In this document: in pieces, positions 17,147 to 26,630 of the stretch | How positions within the stretch are numbered: the stretch's first letter is position 1 | How the letters are laid out: each line of letters starts with the position of its first letter | The notes under the pieces: generated by a model | Seen by the model: the letters and a program-made list of their open reading frames with translations, nothing else | Told to the model about the DNA's origin: nothing | Database searches by the model: none | Made by a program: the position numbers and the translations under genes | Assembly (NCBI GenBank): GCA_047974745.1 | Contig: JBKECO010000003.1 | Location: 1-64,000 of the forward strand | Origin: JBKECO01 sp047974745 | GTDB lineage: Bacteria; Bacillota; Clostridia; Lachnospirales; Lachnospiraceae | Direction of reading: 5' to 3' | DNA: 64,000 bases

Positions 17147-19228
17147 ATGCGTAATGTGAATGCCAGCAAAAAAAGGAAACCAACACCAAAGAAATTTCAG
17201 AAAAAAATGCAGAAGAAACTGATTTTAATGTTTCTTGTCATCACGATCATGATGGTTGGTCTGATCGGACGACTAATGTATATTGAATATACGAGCGGAA
17301 GCAAGTATGAGAAGATTGTATTGGCCCAGCAGGAGTATGATAGTAGAATTATACCTTTTCAAAGAGGTGACATACTCGACACAAAAGGGTCAGTCCTGGC
17401 AACAAGTATTGATGTCTACAACATCATACTTGATACCTATGTTCTATCCAGACAAAAGGATAAAATAGACGGGACCATTACAGCACTCATGACTTGCTTT
17501 CCTGAGTTAAATGAGAGCGACATCCGACAGTTCATTGAAGATTATCCGGATTCACAGTATCGAATCCTGCTAAAGGAATTGTCATATGATTCTATTCAGC
17601 CTTTTATACTGATGCAGAATGACATTGAGAACTATCCCAACGTCAGTGCGGATGGAATCTGGTTCGAGAAAGAATACCAGAGAACCTATCCATATCAGTC
17701 TCTGGCAGCTTCTGTGATTGGCTTTGTCTCAGATGGTAATGTGGGAACGATCGGACTAGAAAATTATTATGATTCCACACTGAATGGTCTGGATGGAAGA
17801 ACTTATGGATATCTGAATTCAGATAACAACTTTGAAAAAACAACGAAAGCGGCAATTGACGGGTCAACGATCGTCGGCACTATCGATGTGAATATACAAT
17901 CTGTCGTAGAGGAAAAAATCGCAGCTTTTAATGAACGGAATACAGATGGCTTTGTAGATGGGGATGGCAGCAAGAACACAGGTGTCATAGTTATGAACCC
18001 CAATACCGGGGAAGTTCTGGCAATGGCAAATTACCCATTTTTTGATCTGAATGATCCGAGAGATCTTTCTACTTTTGCAACAGAAGAAGAAATCGCTGCG
18101 ATGAGTAACGAGGAGCAGATGGATCGACTGAATGAGATCTGGCAGAATTATTGTGTGACATCTACATTCGAGCCGGGATCGACAGTAAAGCCATTTACTG
18201 TGGCGGCGGGTCTGGAAACTGCAGCACTATCCGGTGGTGAGTCCTATTATTGTGATGGCAGTGAGACGATTTCAGGATCACAGATCCGTTGTGTGAACAG
18301 AAGTGGTCATGGAATGGAAACCATAGAGCAGGCAATTATGGATTCCTGTAATGACGCATTAATGCAGATGTCATATTCCATCGGAGTGGAGAATTTTTCT
18401 AAATATCAGAGCGTCTTTGGGTTCGGAGAACAAACTGGGATCGATCTTCCAGGAGAAGCTTCCACAAACGGTCTGCTCTATTCTGAAGAAAATATGACTG
18501 CCATTGACCTTGCTACGAATTCCTTTGGACAGAATTTTAATGTGACCATGATACAGGTCGCATCAGCTTTTTCCTCTCTGATCAACGGTGGATATTATTA
18601 TGAACCGCATCTGATCAAGGAAATTCAGGATGCAGATGGGAATCTGATCAACAAAATAGAACCCTTGCTTTTGAAAAAAACTGTTTCCGAAAGCATTAGC
18701 GAACTGGAAAAAGAATATTTGTATGCAACTGTTTCTGAAGGTACAGCAAAGACTGCAAAGGTACCTGGATTTTCAATGGGCGGTAAGACCGGTACAGCAC
18801 AAAAACTGCCTCGAAGCGCAGGTACCTATCTGGTTTCCTTTATTGGCTATGCACCGCAGGAAAATCCGCAGCTCGTTATTTACGTGGTGGTAGATGAGCC
18901 GAATGTGGAAGAGCAGGCACATAGTACCTATGCACAGAATATTGCAAGAGATATTCTGGAAGAGATACTACCTTATATGAATATATACCAGGATGAAGAG
19001 ATCACAGAGGCGCAGGCTGCCCTATATGCAGAATTAAAGGCAGAAACAGGAGAGTCGATCCAAGCGGATGGAACTACTGATACAGACGAAGCATCTGCAT
19101 CACAAACAACAGATGAAACAACAGATGGAACAGCAGATGGAACAGCTGGTGAGGATGCTGCAACAGATGGTGAAAGTGCAGATTTGGATGCAGAAATAAA
19201 CGAAGGCGGCATATTCGACGAAGAATAG
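17147..19228 (+). CDS. Class B penicillin-binding protein (FtsI/SpoVD type)
   Basis: 693 residues. A basic N-terminus and one membrane anchor (about 24-45) precede the dimerisation domain (about 55-260) and the transpeptidase domain, with STVK near residue 345 (acyl serine), SCN near 399 and KTG near 547. It cross-links septal peptidoglycan with FtsW as partner. There is no PASTA domain; instead the last 60 residues form an acidic, Thr/Ala/Gly-rich tail. Its ATG follows the ftsL stop with no gap, implying translational coupling. Whether it is the vegetative PbpB or the sporulation SpoVD paralogue cannot be settled here. Confidence 0.92.
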   Translation: MRNVNASKKRKPTPKKFQKKMQKKLILMFLVITIMMVGLIGRLMYIEYTSGSKYEKIVLAQQEYDSRIIPFQRGDILDTKGSVLATSIDVYNIILDTYVLSRQKDKIDGTITALMTCFPELNESDIRQFIEDYPDSQYRILLKELSYDSIQPFILMQNDIENYPNVSADGIWFEKEYQRTYPYQSLAASVIGFVSDGNVGTIGLENYYDSTLNGLDGRTYGYLNSDNNFEKTTKAAIDGSTIVGTIDVNIQSVVEEKIAAFNERNTDGFVDGDGSKNTGVIVMNPNTGEVLAMANYPFFDLNDPRDLSTFATEEEIAAMSNEEQMDRLNEIWQNYCVTSTFEPGSTVKPFTVAAGLETAALSGGESYYCDGSETISGSQIRCVNRSGHGMETIEQAIMDSCNDALMQMSYSIGVENFSKYQSVFGFGEQTGIDLPGEASTNGLLYSEENMTAIDLATNSFGQNFNVTMIQVASAFSSLINGGYYYEPHLIKEIQDADGNLINKIEPLLLKKTVSESISELEKEYLYATVSEGTAKTAKVPGFSMGGKTGTAQKLPRSAGTYLVSFIGYAPQENPQLVIYVVVDEPNVEEQAHSTYAQNIARDILEEILPYMNIYQDEEITEAQAALYAELKAETGESIQADGTTDTDEASASQTTDETTDGTADGTAGEDAATDGESADLDAEINEGGIFDEE

Positions 19229-19239
19229 TTGTCCATTGA

Positions 19240-19268
19240 TTGCGTATATGTTTGAAATATCGTATACT
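19240..19268 (+). promoter_or_regulatory. Internal promoter before mraY
   Basis: TTGCGT (19240-19245), a 17-nt spacer, TATACT (19263-19268), in the 76-nt gap between the PBP gene and mraY. Confidence 0.6.
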
Positions 19269-19304
19269 GAATAGAAATAAATTTAGGGGAAGAGGAATCT
19301 ATTT

Positions 19305-20264
19305 ATGTTTTTTCATGTTGGCATGGCTGCATTATTTGCCTTTTTTATTACATCCATCTCAGGACTATTCGTAATCCCATTCCTGATCCGGTTAAAAGCA
19401 GGACAGACAGAACGGGAAGAGCTTAAATCTCACCAAGTCAAAACAGGAACACCAACAATGGGAGGGATAATGATTCTGGCAGGAATTTTAGCCGGAACCA
19501 TGTTTTTTGTAGTGCGTTACCCAAATACGATTCCTGTGATCTGCATGACATTTGCATTTGGTATCATTGGTTTCCTCGATGATTATCTTAAAGTCGTACT
19601 GAAAAGATCGGATGGTCTTTTAGCCTGGCAGAAAATGATCCTTCAGCTGGGAGCATCAACAGGATTTTTACTTTACATTTTTATCAGTCCAAATGTTGAT
19701 CTGACGATGATCGTACCATTTATGAATGGAAAAGTGATCAATCTTGGATTTCTTGGTGTTTTACTTTTTTATATTGTTGTAATCGGAATTGTCAATGGAG
19801 TGAATTTTACAGACGGAGTAGATGGTCTCGCAAGCAGTGTTACGATTGTTGTTGCTGTGTTTCTTGCGATCACATCGATTCTGACAAAAAGTGGTATTGA
19901 GCCGATTGCAGCTGCTGTGGCTGGTGCACTGCTTGGATTTTTACTATATAATACATATCCGGCTAAAGTATTCATGGGGGATACAGGATCTCTGGCATTG
20001 GGTGGATTTGTAGCGGCATCCGTTTATATGATGAAGCTGCCCCTGTTCGTTCCGCTGATCGGTCTGATCTATCTCGTTGAAGTACTTTCGGTAATGCTTC
20101 AGGTGTCCTATTTCAAAATCACAAAGGGCAAACGTATTTTTCGTATGGCTCCGATCCATCATCATTTTGAACTTGGTGGCTGGTCAGAAGTTAAAGTAGT
20201 TACGGTTTTTACGATCATTACAGCGCTGCTTGCACTGGTGAGTCTGATGGGACTAGGATATTGA
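19305..20264 (+). CDS. mraY: Phospho-N-acetylmuramoyl-pentapeptide transferase
   Basis: 319 residues with about 10 membrane helices. Motifs: KTGTPTMGGI near residue 46, FGIIGFLDDYLKV (Asp pair), NFTDGVDGLASS, MGDTGSLALGG, and the C-terminal APIHHHFEL histidine block. It transfers phospho-MurNAc-pentapeptide to undecaprenyl phosphate, making lipid I on the inner face of the membrane. GGGGAAGAGG lies before the ATG. Murein-cluster neighbours on both sides. Confidence 0.97.
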   Translation: MFFHVGMAALFAFFITSISGLFVIPFLIRLKAGQTEREELKSHQVKTGTPTMGGIMILAGILAGTMFFVVRYPNTIPVICMTFAFGIIGFLDDYLKVVLKRSDGLLAWQKMILQLGASTGFLLYIFISPNVDLTMIVPFMNGKVINLGFLGVLLFYIVVIGIVNGVNFTDGVDGLASSVTIVVAVFLAITSILTKSGIEPIAAAVAGALLGFLLYNTYPAKVFMGDTGSLALGGFVAASVYMMKLPLFVPLIGLIYLVEVLSVMLQVSYFKITKGKRIFRMAPIHHHFELGGWSEVKVVTVFTIITALLALVSLMGLGY

Positions 20265-20304
20265 TCGAATCACAGGTTCGAGAGAAGGAAGAGGGTGAGA
20301 AGTA

Positions 20305-21666
20305 TTGAACTGGATGGATAAGCATTTTCTGGTATTCGGCACAGGAAAAAGTGGGATTGCTTCTGCAGACCTTTTACAAAGACATCATATCAGTACCGTG
20401 GTCTATGACAGTAATCATGAACTGGATGTGGAAGCGGTAAAGCAAAGAGAACCAGCCTTAAAAAACATTGAGTTCCTGACAGGTGATTTTCCGAAAGAAC
20501 GGATCCATGAATTCGATATTGTAGTCGTGAGTCCGGGGATTCCCACAGATCTGCCAATACTACAGCTGTTTCGTGATTTTGGTATAGTGGTCTGGGGGGA
20601 AATAGAACTGGCATATCGTTTTTCAAAAGGAAAAATACTTGCCGTGACCGGTACCAATGGCAAGACCACGACGACTGCTCTGCTGGGTGCGATATTAAAG
20701 ACCCATTTTCCAGATGTTATGATCGTGGGCAATATCGGAATTCCATACACAAGCATGTGTGATAAAACGACTCCAGATACGGTCACTGCTGTAGAAATCA
20801 GCAGTTTTCAGCTAGAGACGGTAATAGATTTCAAACCGAACGTTTCAGCATTGTTGAATATCACACCGGATCATCTGGACCGACATCATACAATGGAAGG
20901 TTATATTCAGGCAAAAGAACGAGTTACCATGAATCAGAGCAAACAGGATCTTTGTGTTTTGAATTATGAAGATGAGATCCTTCGGGATATGGCGATGCGT
21001 GTCAAGCCTAAAATCTGGTACTTTTCCAGTGAAAGAAAGCTGGAAGAAGGCATGTATTTGGATGGAAAAATAATAAAAATCAAGCGACAGGGAATCGAGG
21101 ATGAACTCTGTCACGTGGATGATCTTCAGATACTGGGAAAGCATAATGTGGAGAATGCAATGGCAGCGGCCTCCATGGCACTTGGCATCGGAGTTCCAGT
21201 GGCTGTCATACGTGATGTATTAAAGCGGTTCGAATCCGTCGAGCACAGGATCGAATTTGTAAAGGAAGTAAATGAGGTCAGATACTACAATGACTCCAAG
21301 GGTACAAATCCGGATGCAGCGATCAAAGGAATCCAGGCTATGACCCGTCCGACGATTTTAATCGGAGGCGGTTATGACAAAAATTCCGAGTACACCGAAT
21401 GGATTTTAGCCTTTGCAGGCAAAGTCAAAAAACTTATTTTAATAGGGCAGACAAGATATAAAATCGCAGAAGTGGCACAGAAAGAAGGATTCACATCAAT
21501 CATAATGGCTGATTCACTGGAGGAAGCTGTAGAGATGAGTTTTCAGGAGGCTGACAAGGGCGATGCAGTTCTGTTGTCGCCTGCCTGTGCAAGCTGGGGC
21601 ATGTTTACGAATTACGAAGAGCGGGGAAATCGATTTAAGGAACTGGTTCATCGACTAAAGGAATAA
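20305..21666 (+). CDS. murD: UDP-N-acetylmuramoylalanine--D-glutamate ligase
   Basis: 453 residues. TTG 20305 is chosen for its spacing to GAGGGTGAG; ATG 20314 is the alternative. Motifs: FGTGKSGIASADLL, the ATP loop AVTGTNGKTTTTALL near residue 114, EISSFQLE, LNITPDHLDRH, and YNDSKGTNPDA. It adds D-glutamate to UDP-MurNAc-L-Ala in the cytoplasm. murC, murE, murF and murG are absent from this cluster. ftsW starts 4 nt after the stop. Confidence 0.96.
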   Translation: MNWMDKHFLVFGTGKSGIASADLLQRHHISTVVYDSNHELDVEAVKQREPALKNIEFLTGDFPKERIHEFDIVVVSPGIPTDLPILQLFRDFGIVVWGEIELAYRFSKGKILAVTGTNGKTTTTALLGAILKTHFPDVMIVGNIGIPYTSMCDKTTPDTVTAVEISSFQLETVIDFKPNVSALLNITPDHLDRHHTMEGYIQAKERVTMNQSKQDLCVLNYEDEILRDMAMRVKPKIWYFSSERKLEEGMYLDGKIIKIKRQGIEDELCHVDDLQILGKHNVENAMAAASMALGIGVPVAVIRDVLKRFESVEHRIEFVKEVNEVRYYNDSKGTNPDAAIKGIQAMTRPTILIGGGYDKNSEYTEWILAFAGKVKKLILIGQTRYKIAEVAQKEGFTSIIMADSLEEAVEMSFQEADKGDAVLLSPACASWGMFTNYEERGNRFKELVHRLKE

Positions 21667-21670
21667 ACGT

Positions 21671-22777
21671 ATGCAAAAAGTAAAGAAAAAGAGACCGGTC
21701 AGATATTTTGACTATAATCTTTTATTCATAATCATATTTCTGGTAGGCTTTGGTCTGGTCATGCTGTATAGCACCAGCTCCTATAGTGCACAGATTCGCT
21801 TTGGAGACTCTGCTTTTTATCTGAAAAAGCAGCTGGCTGCAGTGGCAATTGGATTTGCTGCACTTTTAATCACCTCTTTTATACCCTATAAATTGTATCG
21901 CAAATTAAGTATTTTGATTTATGCCATTTCTTTCGTTCTCTGTGCACTTGTTTTATTTGCAGGCCAAAGCTATAATGGCTCTGCCAGGTGGCTGAAGCTT
22001 GGACCAATTTCATTTCAGCCATCAGAGATCGCAAAAGTTGGTATGATTCTTGTGATCGCAGCAATTATATACAAGATCCCAAAATCAATGGGAAGATTTT
22101 CTACAGTTATCAAAGTACTTCTGATTATTTTACCAATAGTAGTAATGGTTGCTTATTCTAACCTGAGTACTGGTATCATCATAATGGGAATTGCAGTCTG
22201 TATGGTTTTTGTAGCGAGTCCCAAAACACTTCAGTTTTTTTTACTTGCTGCAGCAGTTTCAGTACTTGGAATTTTATTCATCTATGTAGAGCAGTACAGG
22301 GCTGAGCGAATCATGATATGGCTGAATCCGGAAGCTTATGAGAAAGGCTATCAGACATTGCAGGGCTTATATGCAATCGGATCCGGAGGATTATTTGGTA
22401 AAGGACTTGGAGAGAGTATTCAAAAGCTTGGATTTCTTCCAGAGGCACAAAATGATATGATTTTTTCAATTATCTGCGAAGAATTAGGAATTTTTGGAGC
22501 TATCTGTGTAATCATTTTATTCTTGCTAATGATCTGGAGATTTATGATCATAGCAAATAATGCACCAGACCTTTTTGGCGCATTGATCGTTACCGGAATC
22601 ATGGCGCACATTGCTATTCAGGTGATCTTAAATATAGCTGTTGTTACAAACACAATCCCCAATACAGGTATCACATTGCCATTTATCAGCTATGGAGGGA
22701 CCTCTGTGGCGATCCTGTTGGCAGAAATGGGAATTGCCTTAAATGTTTCCAGGGGCATTAAACTTGAAGTGATCTGA
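21671..22777 (+). CDS. ftsW: SEDS-family lipid II polymerase FtsW
   Basis: 368 residues with about 10 membrane helices. SEDS landmarks: GLVMLYSTSSYSA, FQPSEIAKVGMI, PDLSTG-like NLSTGIII, YQTLQGLYAIGSGGLFGKGLGES and NTGITLPFISYGGTS. FtsW polymerises glycan strands at the septum with the class B PBP at 17147. Position between murD and ftsQ supports FtsW rather than RodA. murG, often the next gene in other Firmicutes, is missing. ftsQ begins 16 nt downstream. Confidence 0.92.
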   Translation: MQKVKKKRPVRYFDYNLLFIIIFLVGFGLVMLYSTSSYSAQIRFGDSAFYLKKQLAAVAIGFAALLITSFIPYKLYRKLSILIYAISFVLCALVLFAGQSYNGSARWLKLGPISFQPSEIAKVGMILVIAAIIYKIPKSMGRFSTVIKVLLIILPIVVMVAYSNLSTGIIIMGIAVCMVFVASPKTLQFFLLAAAVSVLGILFIYVEQYRAERIMIWLNPEAYEKGYQTLQGLYAIGSGGLFGKGLGESIQKLGFLPEAQNDMIFSIICEELGIFGAICVIILFLLMIWRFMIIANNAPDLFGALIVTGIMAHIAIQVILNIAVVTNTIPNTGITLPFISYGGTSVAILLAEMGIALNVSRGIKLEVI

Positions 22778-22793
22778 TAGGAATCGTATATTT

Positions 22794-23546
22794 ATGAAGG
22801 TAAGAGAGAAGTATAGAAAAAAAAGAAAAAGAAAAATCATACTGACAACGCTATTGATCCTTTGTCTGCTTGCAGTAATAATATGGCTGCTGCTTTGGAA
22901 GTTCTTCGTAGTGAAGGATGTAGAGGTTGAGGGAAATGTACTATATACAGATGATAAGATCGAGAGTCTCGTTCTGGATGATGAGTATTCCTGGAGCACG
23001 ATCTACGTTATCATGAAATTTCGATTCAGGAAGATGGAGGATCTGCCTTTTGTTGACAGCATAGAAGTGAGCATGAAGGATCAGGACACTCTTTCCGTAA
23101 CGGTCTACGAAAAAGGAATGATCGGATATCTCTATGTTCCTTCCATTGATAGAAATGCTTATTTTGATAAGGATGGCTTTGTTATTGAAACATCAGAAGA
23201 TGTGATCGAGGGAATTCCCAGGATCGAAGGTTTAACAGCAGATGAAATCGTACTTCAGGAAAAGCTGGATTTTAATAACAGCAGTGCACTTCGGATTTTG
23301 CTTTCTGTCACCCAATCTCTTAAAAAGTATGACATTCTCCCCGGAACTATCGTTTTTGGCGATTCGAATGAAGTTTTGCTTAAATATGAAGATATTGTTG
23401 TGGAACTTGGCACAGATTCGGATATGACAGAGAAAATTGTCCGTGTCGCTTCAATCATGCCAAAACTCGAGGGAATGAAGGGTACTTTGCATGTTGAGAA
23501 CTGGTCAGAAAACTCAACAGACATCATTTTTGAAAAATCTGAGTAA
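22794..23546 (+). CDS. ftsQ: Cell division protein FtsQ/DivIB
   Basis: 250 residues. A strongly basic N-terminus (KVREKYRKKRKRKI), one membrane helix (about 15-37), a POTRA domain beginning FFVVKDVEVEGNVLYTDDKI, then a beta domain. It belongs to the FtsL-DivIC-DivIB complex that controls septal synthase activity from outside the membrane. ATG 22794 follows the ftsW stop by 16 nt. The 154-nt gap after it leads to ftsZ. Confidence 0.88.
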   Translation: MKVREKYRKKRKRKIILTTLLILCLLAVIIWLLLWKFFVVKDVEVEGNVLYTDDKIESLVLDDEYSWSTIYVIMKFRFRKMEDLPFVDSIEVSMKDQDTLSVTVYEKGMIGYLYVPSIDRNAYFDKDGFVIETSEDVIEGIPRIEGLTADEIVLQEKLDFNNSSALRILLSVTQSLKKYDILPGTIVFGDSNEVLLKYEDIVVELGTDSDMTEKIVRVASIMPKLEGMKGTLHVENWSENSTDIIFEKSE

Positions 23547-23700
23547 AATAGTTTTATTTTTACTGCTTTTTCGAAATACTTGTTGCTTAATTGAAAAAAA
23601 AACTATATTATAGTGTATAGAATGTTAAGGATATCAATATCTTGTGTATTGTCGTATAATATATTGCAAATTGAGGGTTTTGTAAAAAGGAGGAACGATC

Positions 23701-24867
23701 TTGCTTGAAATTAAAACAACGGAAGCGGATTCTAGTGCAAAAATCATTGTCATCGGAGTTGGTGGAGCAGGTAACAATGCTGTAAATAGAATGATCGATG
23801 AAAATATCGGTGGCGTCGAGTTCGTAGGAGTCAATACCGATAAACAGGCTTTGCAGTTATGTAAGGCACCCATTCTGATTCAGATCGGAGAGAAGCTGAC
23901 AAAAGGTCTTGGAGCAGGAGCTCAGCCTGAAATCGGAGAGAAAGCTGCAGAAGAAAGTGTTGAAGAACTGGCATCCATCGTCAAAGGTGCAGATATGGTT
24001 TTTGTGACCTGTGGCATGGGTGGCGGTACGGGAACAGGTGCTGCACCCATCGTTGCAAAAATTGCAAAAGACCAGGGAATCCTGACAGTAGGTGTCGTTA
24101 CAAAACCATTTAAATTCGAAGCTAAGACACGTATGGTTAATGCAACGACAGGAATTGACCGGCTCAAAGCAAGTGTAGATACGTTGATCGTAATACCGAA
24201 TGATAAGCTTTTGGAAATCGTAGACAGAAGAACAAGTATGCCAGATGCATTAAAGAAGGCTGATGAGGTGCTGCAGCAGGCCGTACAGGGAATCACTGAT
24301 CTGATCAACGTACCGGCTCTGATCAATCTCGACTTTGCAGATGTTCAGACAGTCATGTCCAATAAGGGTATGGCTCATATTGGTATCGGCAGTTCAAAAG
24401 GTGATGATAAAGCAATTGAAGCTGTTAAAATGGCAGTTGCCAGTCCGCTTTTGGAGACCACGATCAATGGGGCGTCCCATGTCATAATCAATATTTCCGG
24501 AGATATTTCACTGATAGATGCACATGATGCTGCAAGCTATGTACAAGATCTGGCAGGTGATGATGCAAATATTATCTTTGGTGCGAAGTTCGATGAGACA
24601 ATGAATGATGAAGCTACCATCACTGTCATTGCAACGGGACTCGAAGATGTTTCTGCTTCAAAAGTACTAAGTGGTCTTAAGTATAGTGCAACAACACCGG
24701 TTACACGCACCATGCCCCAGTCTAGTGTTATGACTGGAATGGATTCCTCAGCACCAAGTGTGAAACCTATGAATTACAATGGAATACGCAAACCAGCAAA
24801 GCCGGAAAGCAGCGTTCCGTCAAAGGATATCAAGATACCTGAATTTTTGAAAAATACAAAAAAATAA
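23701..24867 (+). CDS. ftsZ: Cell division GTPase FtsZ
   Basis: 388 residues. The TTG start at 23701 is supported by AAAGGAGG at 23686-23693. Motifs: [14 protein letters not shown], the tubulin signature [10 protein letters not shown] near residue 105, VVTKPFKFE, the T7 loop NLDFADV, and a C-terminal peptide [10 protein letters not shown] for binding membrane anchors, after a 45-residue linker. It polymerises into the Z ring. ftsA is not adjacent. The AT-rich 154-nt leader probably holds a promoter, but no clear -35/-10 pair stands out. Terminator at 24902. Confidence 0.98.
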   Translation: MLEIKTTEADSSAKIIVIGVGGAGNNAVNRMIDENIGGVEFVGVNTDKQALQLCKAPILIQIGEKLTKGLGAGAQPEIGEKAAEESVEELASIVKGADMVFVTCGMGGGTGTGAAPIVAKIAKDQGILTVGVVTKPFKFEAKTRMVNATTGIDRLKASVDTLIVIPNDKLLEIVDRRTSMPDALKKADEVLQQAVQGITDLINVPALINLDFADVQTVMSNKGMAHIGIGSSKGDDKAIEAVKMAVASPLLETTINGASHVIINISGDISLIDAHDAASYVQDLAGDDANIIFGAKFDETMNDEATITVIATGLEDVSASKVLSGLKYSATTPVTRTMPQSSVMTGMDSSAPSVKPMNYNGIRKPAKPESSVPSKDIKIPEFLKNTKK

Positions 24868-24901
24868 ACTGTTTTGCGAAGGAAGCAGTAGGATCCAATA
24901 G

Positions 24902-24932
24902 AACCGCTGAAATAATTCTGGCGGTTTTTTTG
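24902..24932 (+). terminator. Rho-independent terminator after ftsZ
   Basis: AACCGC (24902-24907) pairs with GCGGTT (24921-24926), with partial pairing inside the loop, then a run of T. Confidence 0.75.
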
Positions 24933-24939
24933 GCGTTTA

Positions 24940-24948
24940 TGATATAAT
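24940..24948 (+). promoter_or_regulatory. Extended -10 promoter of the beta-CASP gene
   Basis: TGATATAAT: a TG-N-TATAAT extended -10 (TATAAT at 24943-24948) without a recognisable -35. Confidence 0.5.
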
Positions 24949-25006
24949 AAAGAGAGAAATCACAAAAAAATTAGACATATTTACATGCAGAAAGGGGTTG
25001 GCTCAG

Positions 25007-26629
25007 ATGCTATTAAATTTTTTAGGAGCAAATCATGAAGTAACAGGCAGTTGTCATTATTTGCAGACACAGGATACACATGTTCTCGTGGACTGTGGTA
25101 TGGAACAAGGCCCGGATCTCTATGTCAATCAGGAGATACCAGTCACAGCATCCAAAATTGATTACGTTTTTATCACCCATGCGCATATCGATCATTCTGG
25201 TCTGCTGCCACTATTATATAGTCACGGTTTTCGGGGCAAGGTCTATGCTACAAAAGCGACCTGCCAACTATGTGATATTATGCTAAAGGATAGTGCTCAT
25301 ATCCAAATGTTTGAAGCGGAATGGAAGAACAGGAAAGCAAAAAGATCCGGGAATGAAGTGGTCGAGCCACTTTATACCATGGAGGATGCATTGGCAGTTC
25401 TTGAATTGTTCATACCATGTAATTACCACAGTGTTATTGATGTGAACGACAGAATCAGAATTCGATTTGTCGATGCAGGCCATCTGCTGGGGTCATCGAG
25501 TATAGAGATCTGGATGAAGGAAGAAGAAGTCGAGAAAAAAATAGTATTTTCTGGTGACATCGGTCATATTGGCAAGCCTTTGATTCGCGAACCTGAATTT
25601 ATTTCGGATGCAGATTACGTGGTGATGGAATCGACTTATGGTGACAGGAATCATCCCGCAGCTGCTGATTATGCTCAGATGCTGATGAATGTGATTAGAA
25701 CAAGCTTCCTTCGAGGTGGAAACGTGGTAATTCCAGCCTTTTCTGTTGGACGTACCCAGGAAATGCTGTATTTTCTGCGCAAGATCAAGACTGAGAAATT
25801 ATTACCGGAATTTCCAGATTTTGAGGTATATGTGGACAGCCCGTTATCTGCTGCAGCCACTAACATTTTTCAAAAGAATATCAGTGAGTACTTCGATCAA
25901 GAAGCTCAGGATCTCGTAAATCAAGGAATTAACCCCATTTCCTTCGATGGACTCTTCATTTCGACTACAGCAGAAGAATCGAAAAATATTAATTTTATTA
26001 ATCATCCGGTGGTCATTATATCTGCTTCAGGAATGTGTGAAGCTGGCAGGATCCGACACCATTTAAAACATAACCTCTGGAGACCTGAATCGACAGTTTT
26101 GTTCGTGGGTTATCAGGTGGAAGGTACTCTTGGCAATATCCTTCTTAATGGTGCTCCAAAGGTCAAATTGTTCGGTGAGGAAATTACGGTAAAGGCACAG
26201 ATAACAAATATGCCCGGTATCAGTGGGCATGCAGATAAAGATCATCTTACAGAATGGGCTGCCGCTTTTACAAAAAGACCGGATAAGTATTTCATCGTAC
26301 ACGGTGAGGATCATGTAACAGATCATTTTGCAGAGCATTTGAGAACCGAGCTTGGAGTACAGGCGATCGCGCCATACAGTGGAGATTGTTATGACCTTGA
26401 GACAGGGGAGATTGTGAGAGAAGGAACACGAGAATTCGTTGCAAAAAGATCAAAGAATACAAATCGGTCTGTATCCAATGTATATGCTCGACTCACAGCA
26501 GCCAGTGAAAGACTGCAGGGCGTTATAGAAAGATCACAGGGATATCCAAACAAAGACCTTGCCAAGCTTGCTGATCAAATTATTGCCATAGCCGATAAAT
26601 GGGAAAAAGGACATGACTTCACGGAATAA
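25007..26629 (+). CDS. Beta-CASP metallo-beta-lactamase-fold ribonuclease
   Basis: 540 residues from ATG 25007; TTG 24998 abuts the ribosome site AAAGGGG and is rejected. Metal motifs: HAHIDHSG near residue 58 (H-x-H-x-D-H), a downstream DAGHLLGSSSIE and SGDIGHIGKPL; beta-CASP motifs ESTYGDRNH, IPAFSVGRTQE, and the RNA-specificity block with SGHADKDHL and FIVHGEDH. This architecture belongs to RNA processing nucleases (CPSF-73/YSH1 and RNase J relatives). Which RNA it cuts is unknown. It converges on the AraC gene with one base between stops. Confidence 0.88.
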   Translation: MLLNFLGANHEVTGSCHYLQTQDTHVLVDCGMEQGPDLYVNQEIPVTASKIDYVFITHAHIDHSGLLPLLYSHGFRGKVYATKATCQLCDIMLKDSAHIQMFEAEWKNRKAKRSGNEVVEPLYTMEDALAVLELFIPCNYHSVIDVNDRIRIRFVDAGHLLGSSSIEIWMKEEEVEKKIVFSGDIGHIGKPLIREPEFISDADYVVMESTYGDRNHPAAADYAQMLMNVIRTSFLRGGNVVIPAFSVGRTQEMLYFLRKIKTEKLLPEFPDFEVYVDSPLSAAATNIFQKNISEYFDQEAQDLVNQGINPISFDGLFISTTAEESKNINFINHPVVIISASGMCEAGRIRHHLKHNLWRPESTVLFVGYQVEGTLGNILLNGAPKVKLFGEEITVKAQITNMPGISGHADKDHLTEWAAAFTKRPDKYFIVHGEDHVTDHFAEHLRTELGVQAIAPYSGDCYDLETGEIVREGTREFVAKRSKNTNRSVSNVYARLTAASERLQGVIERSQGYPNKDLAKLADQIIAIADKWEKGHDFTE

Positions 26630-26630
26630 G

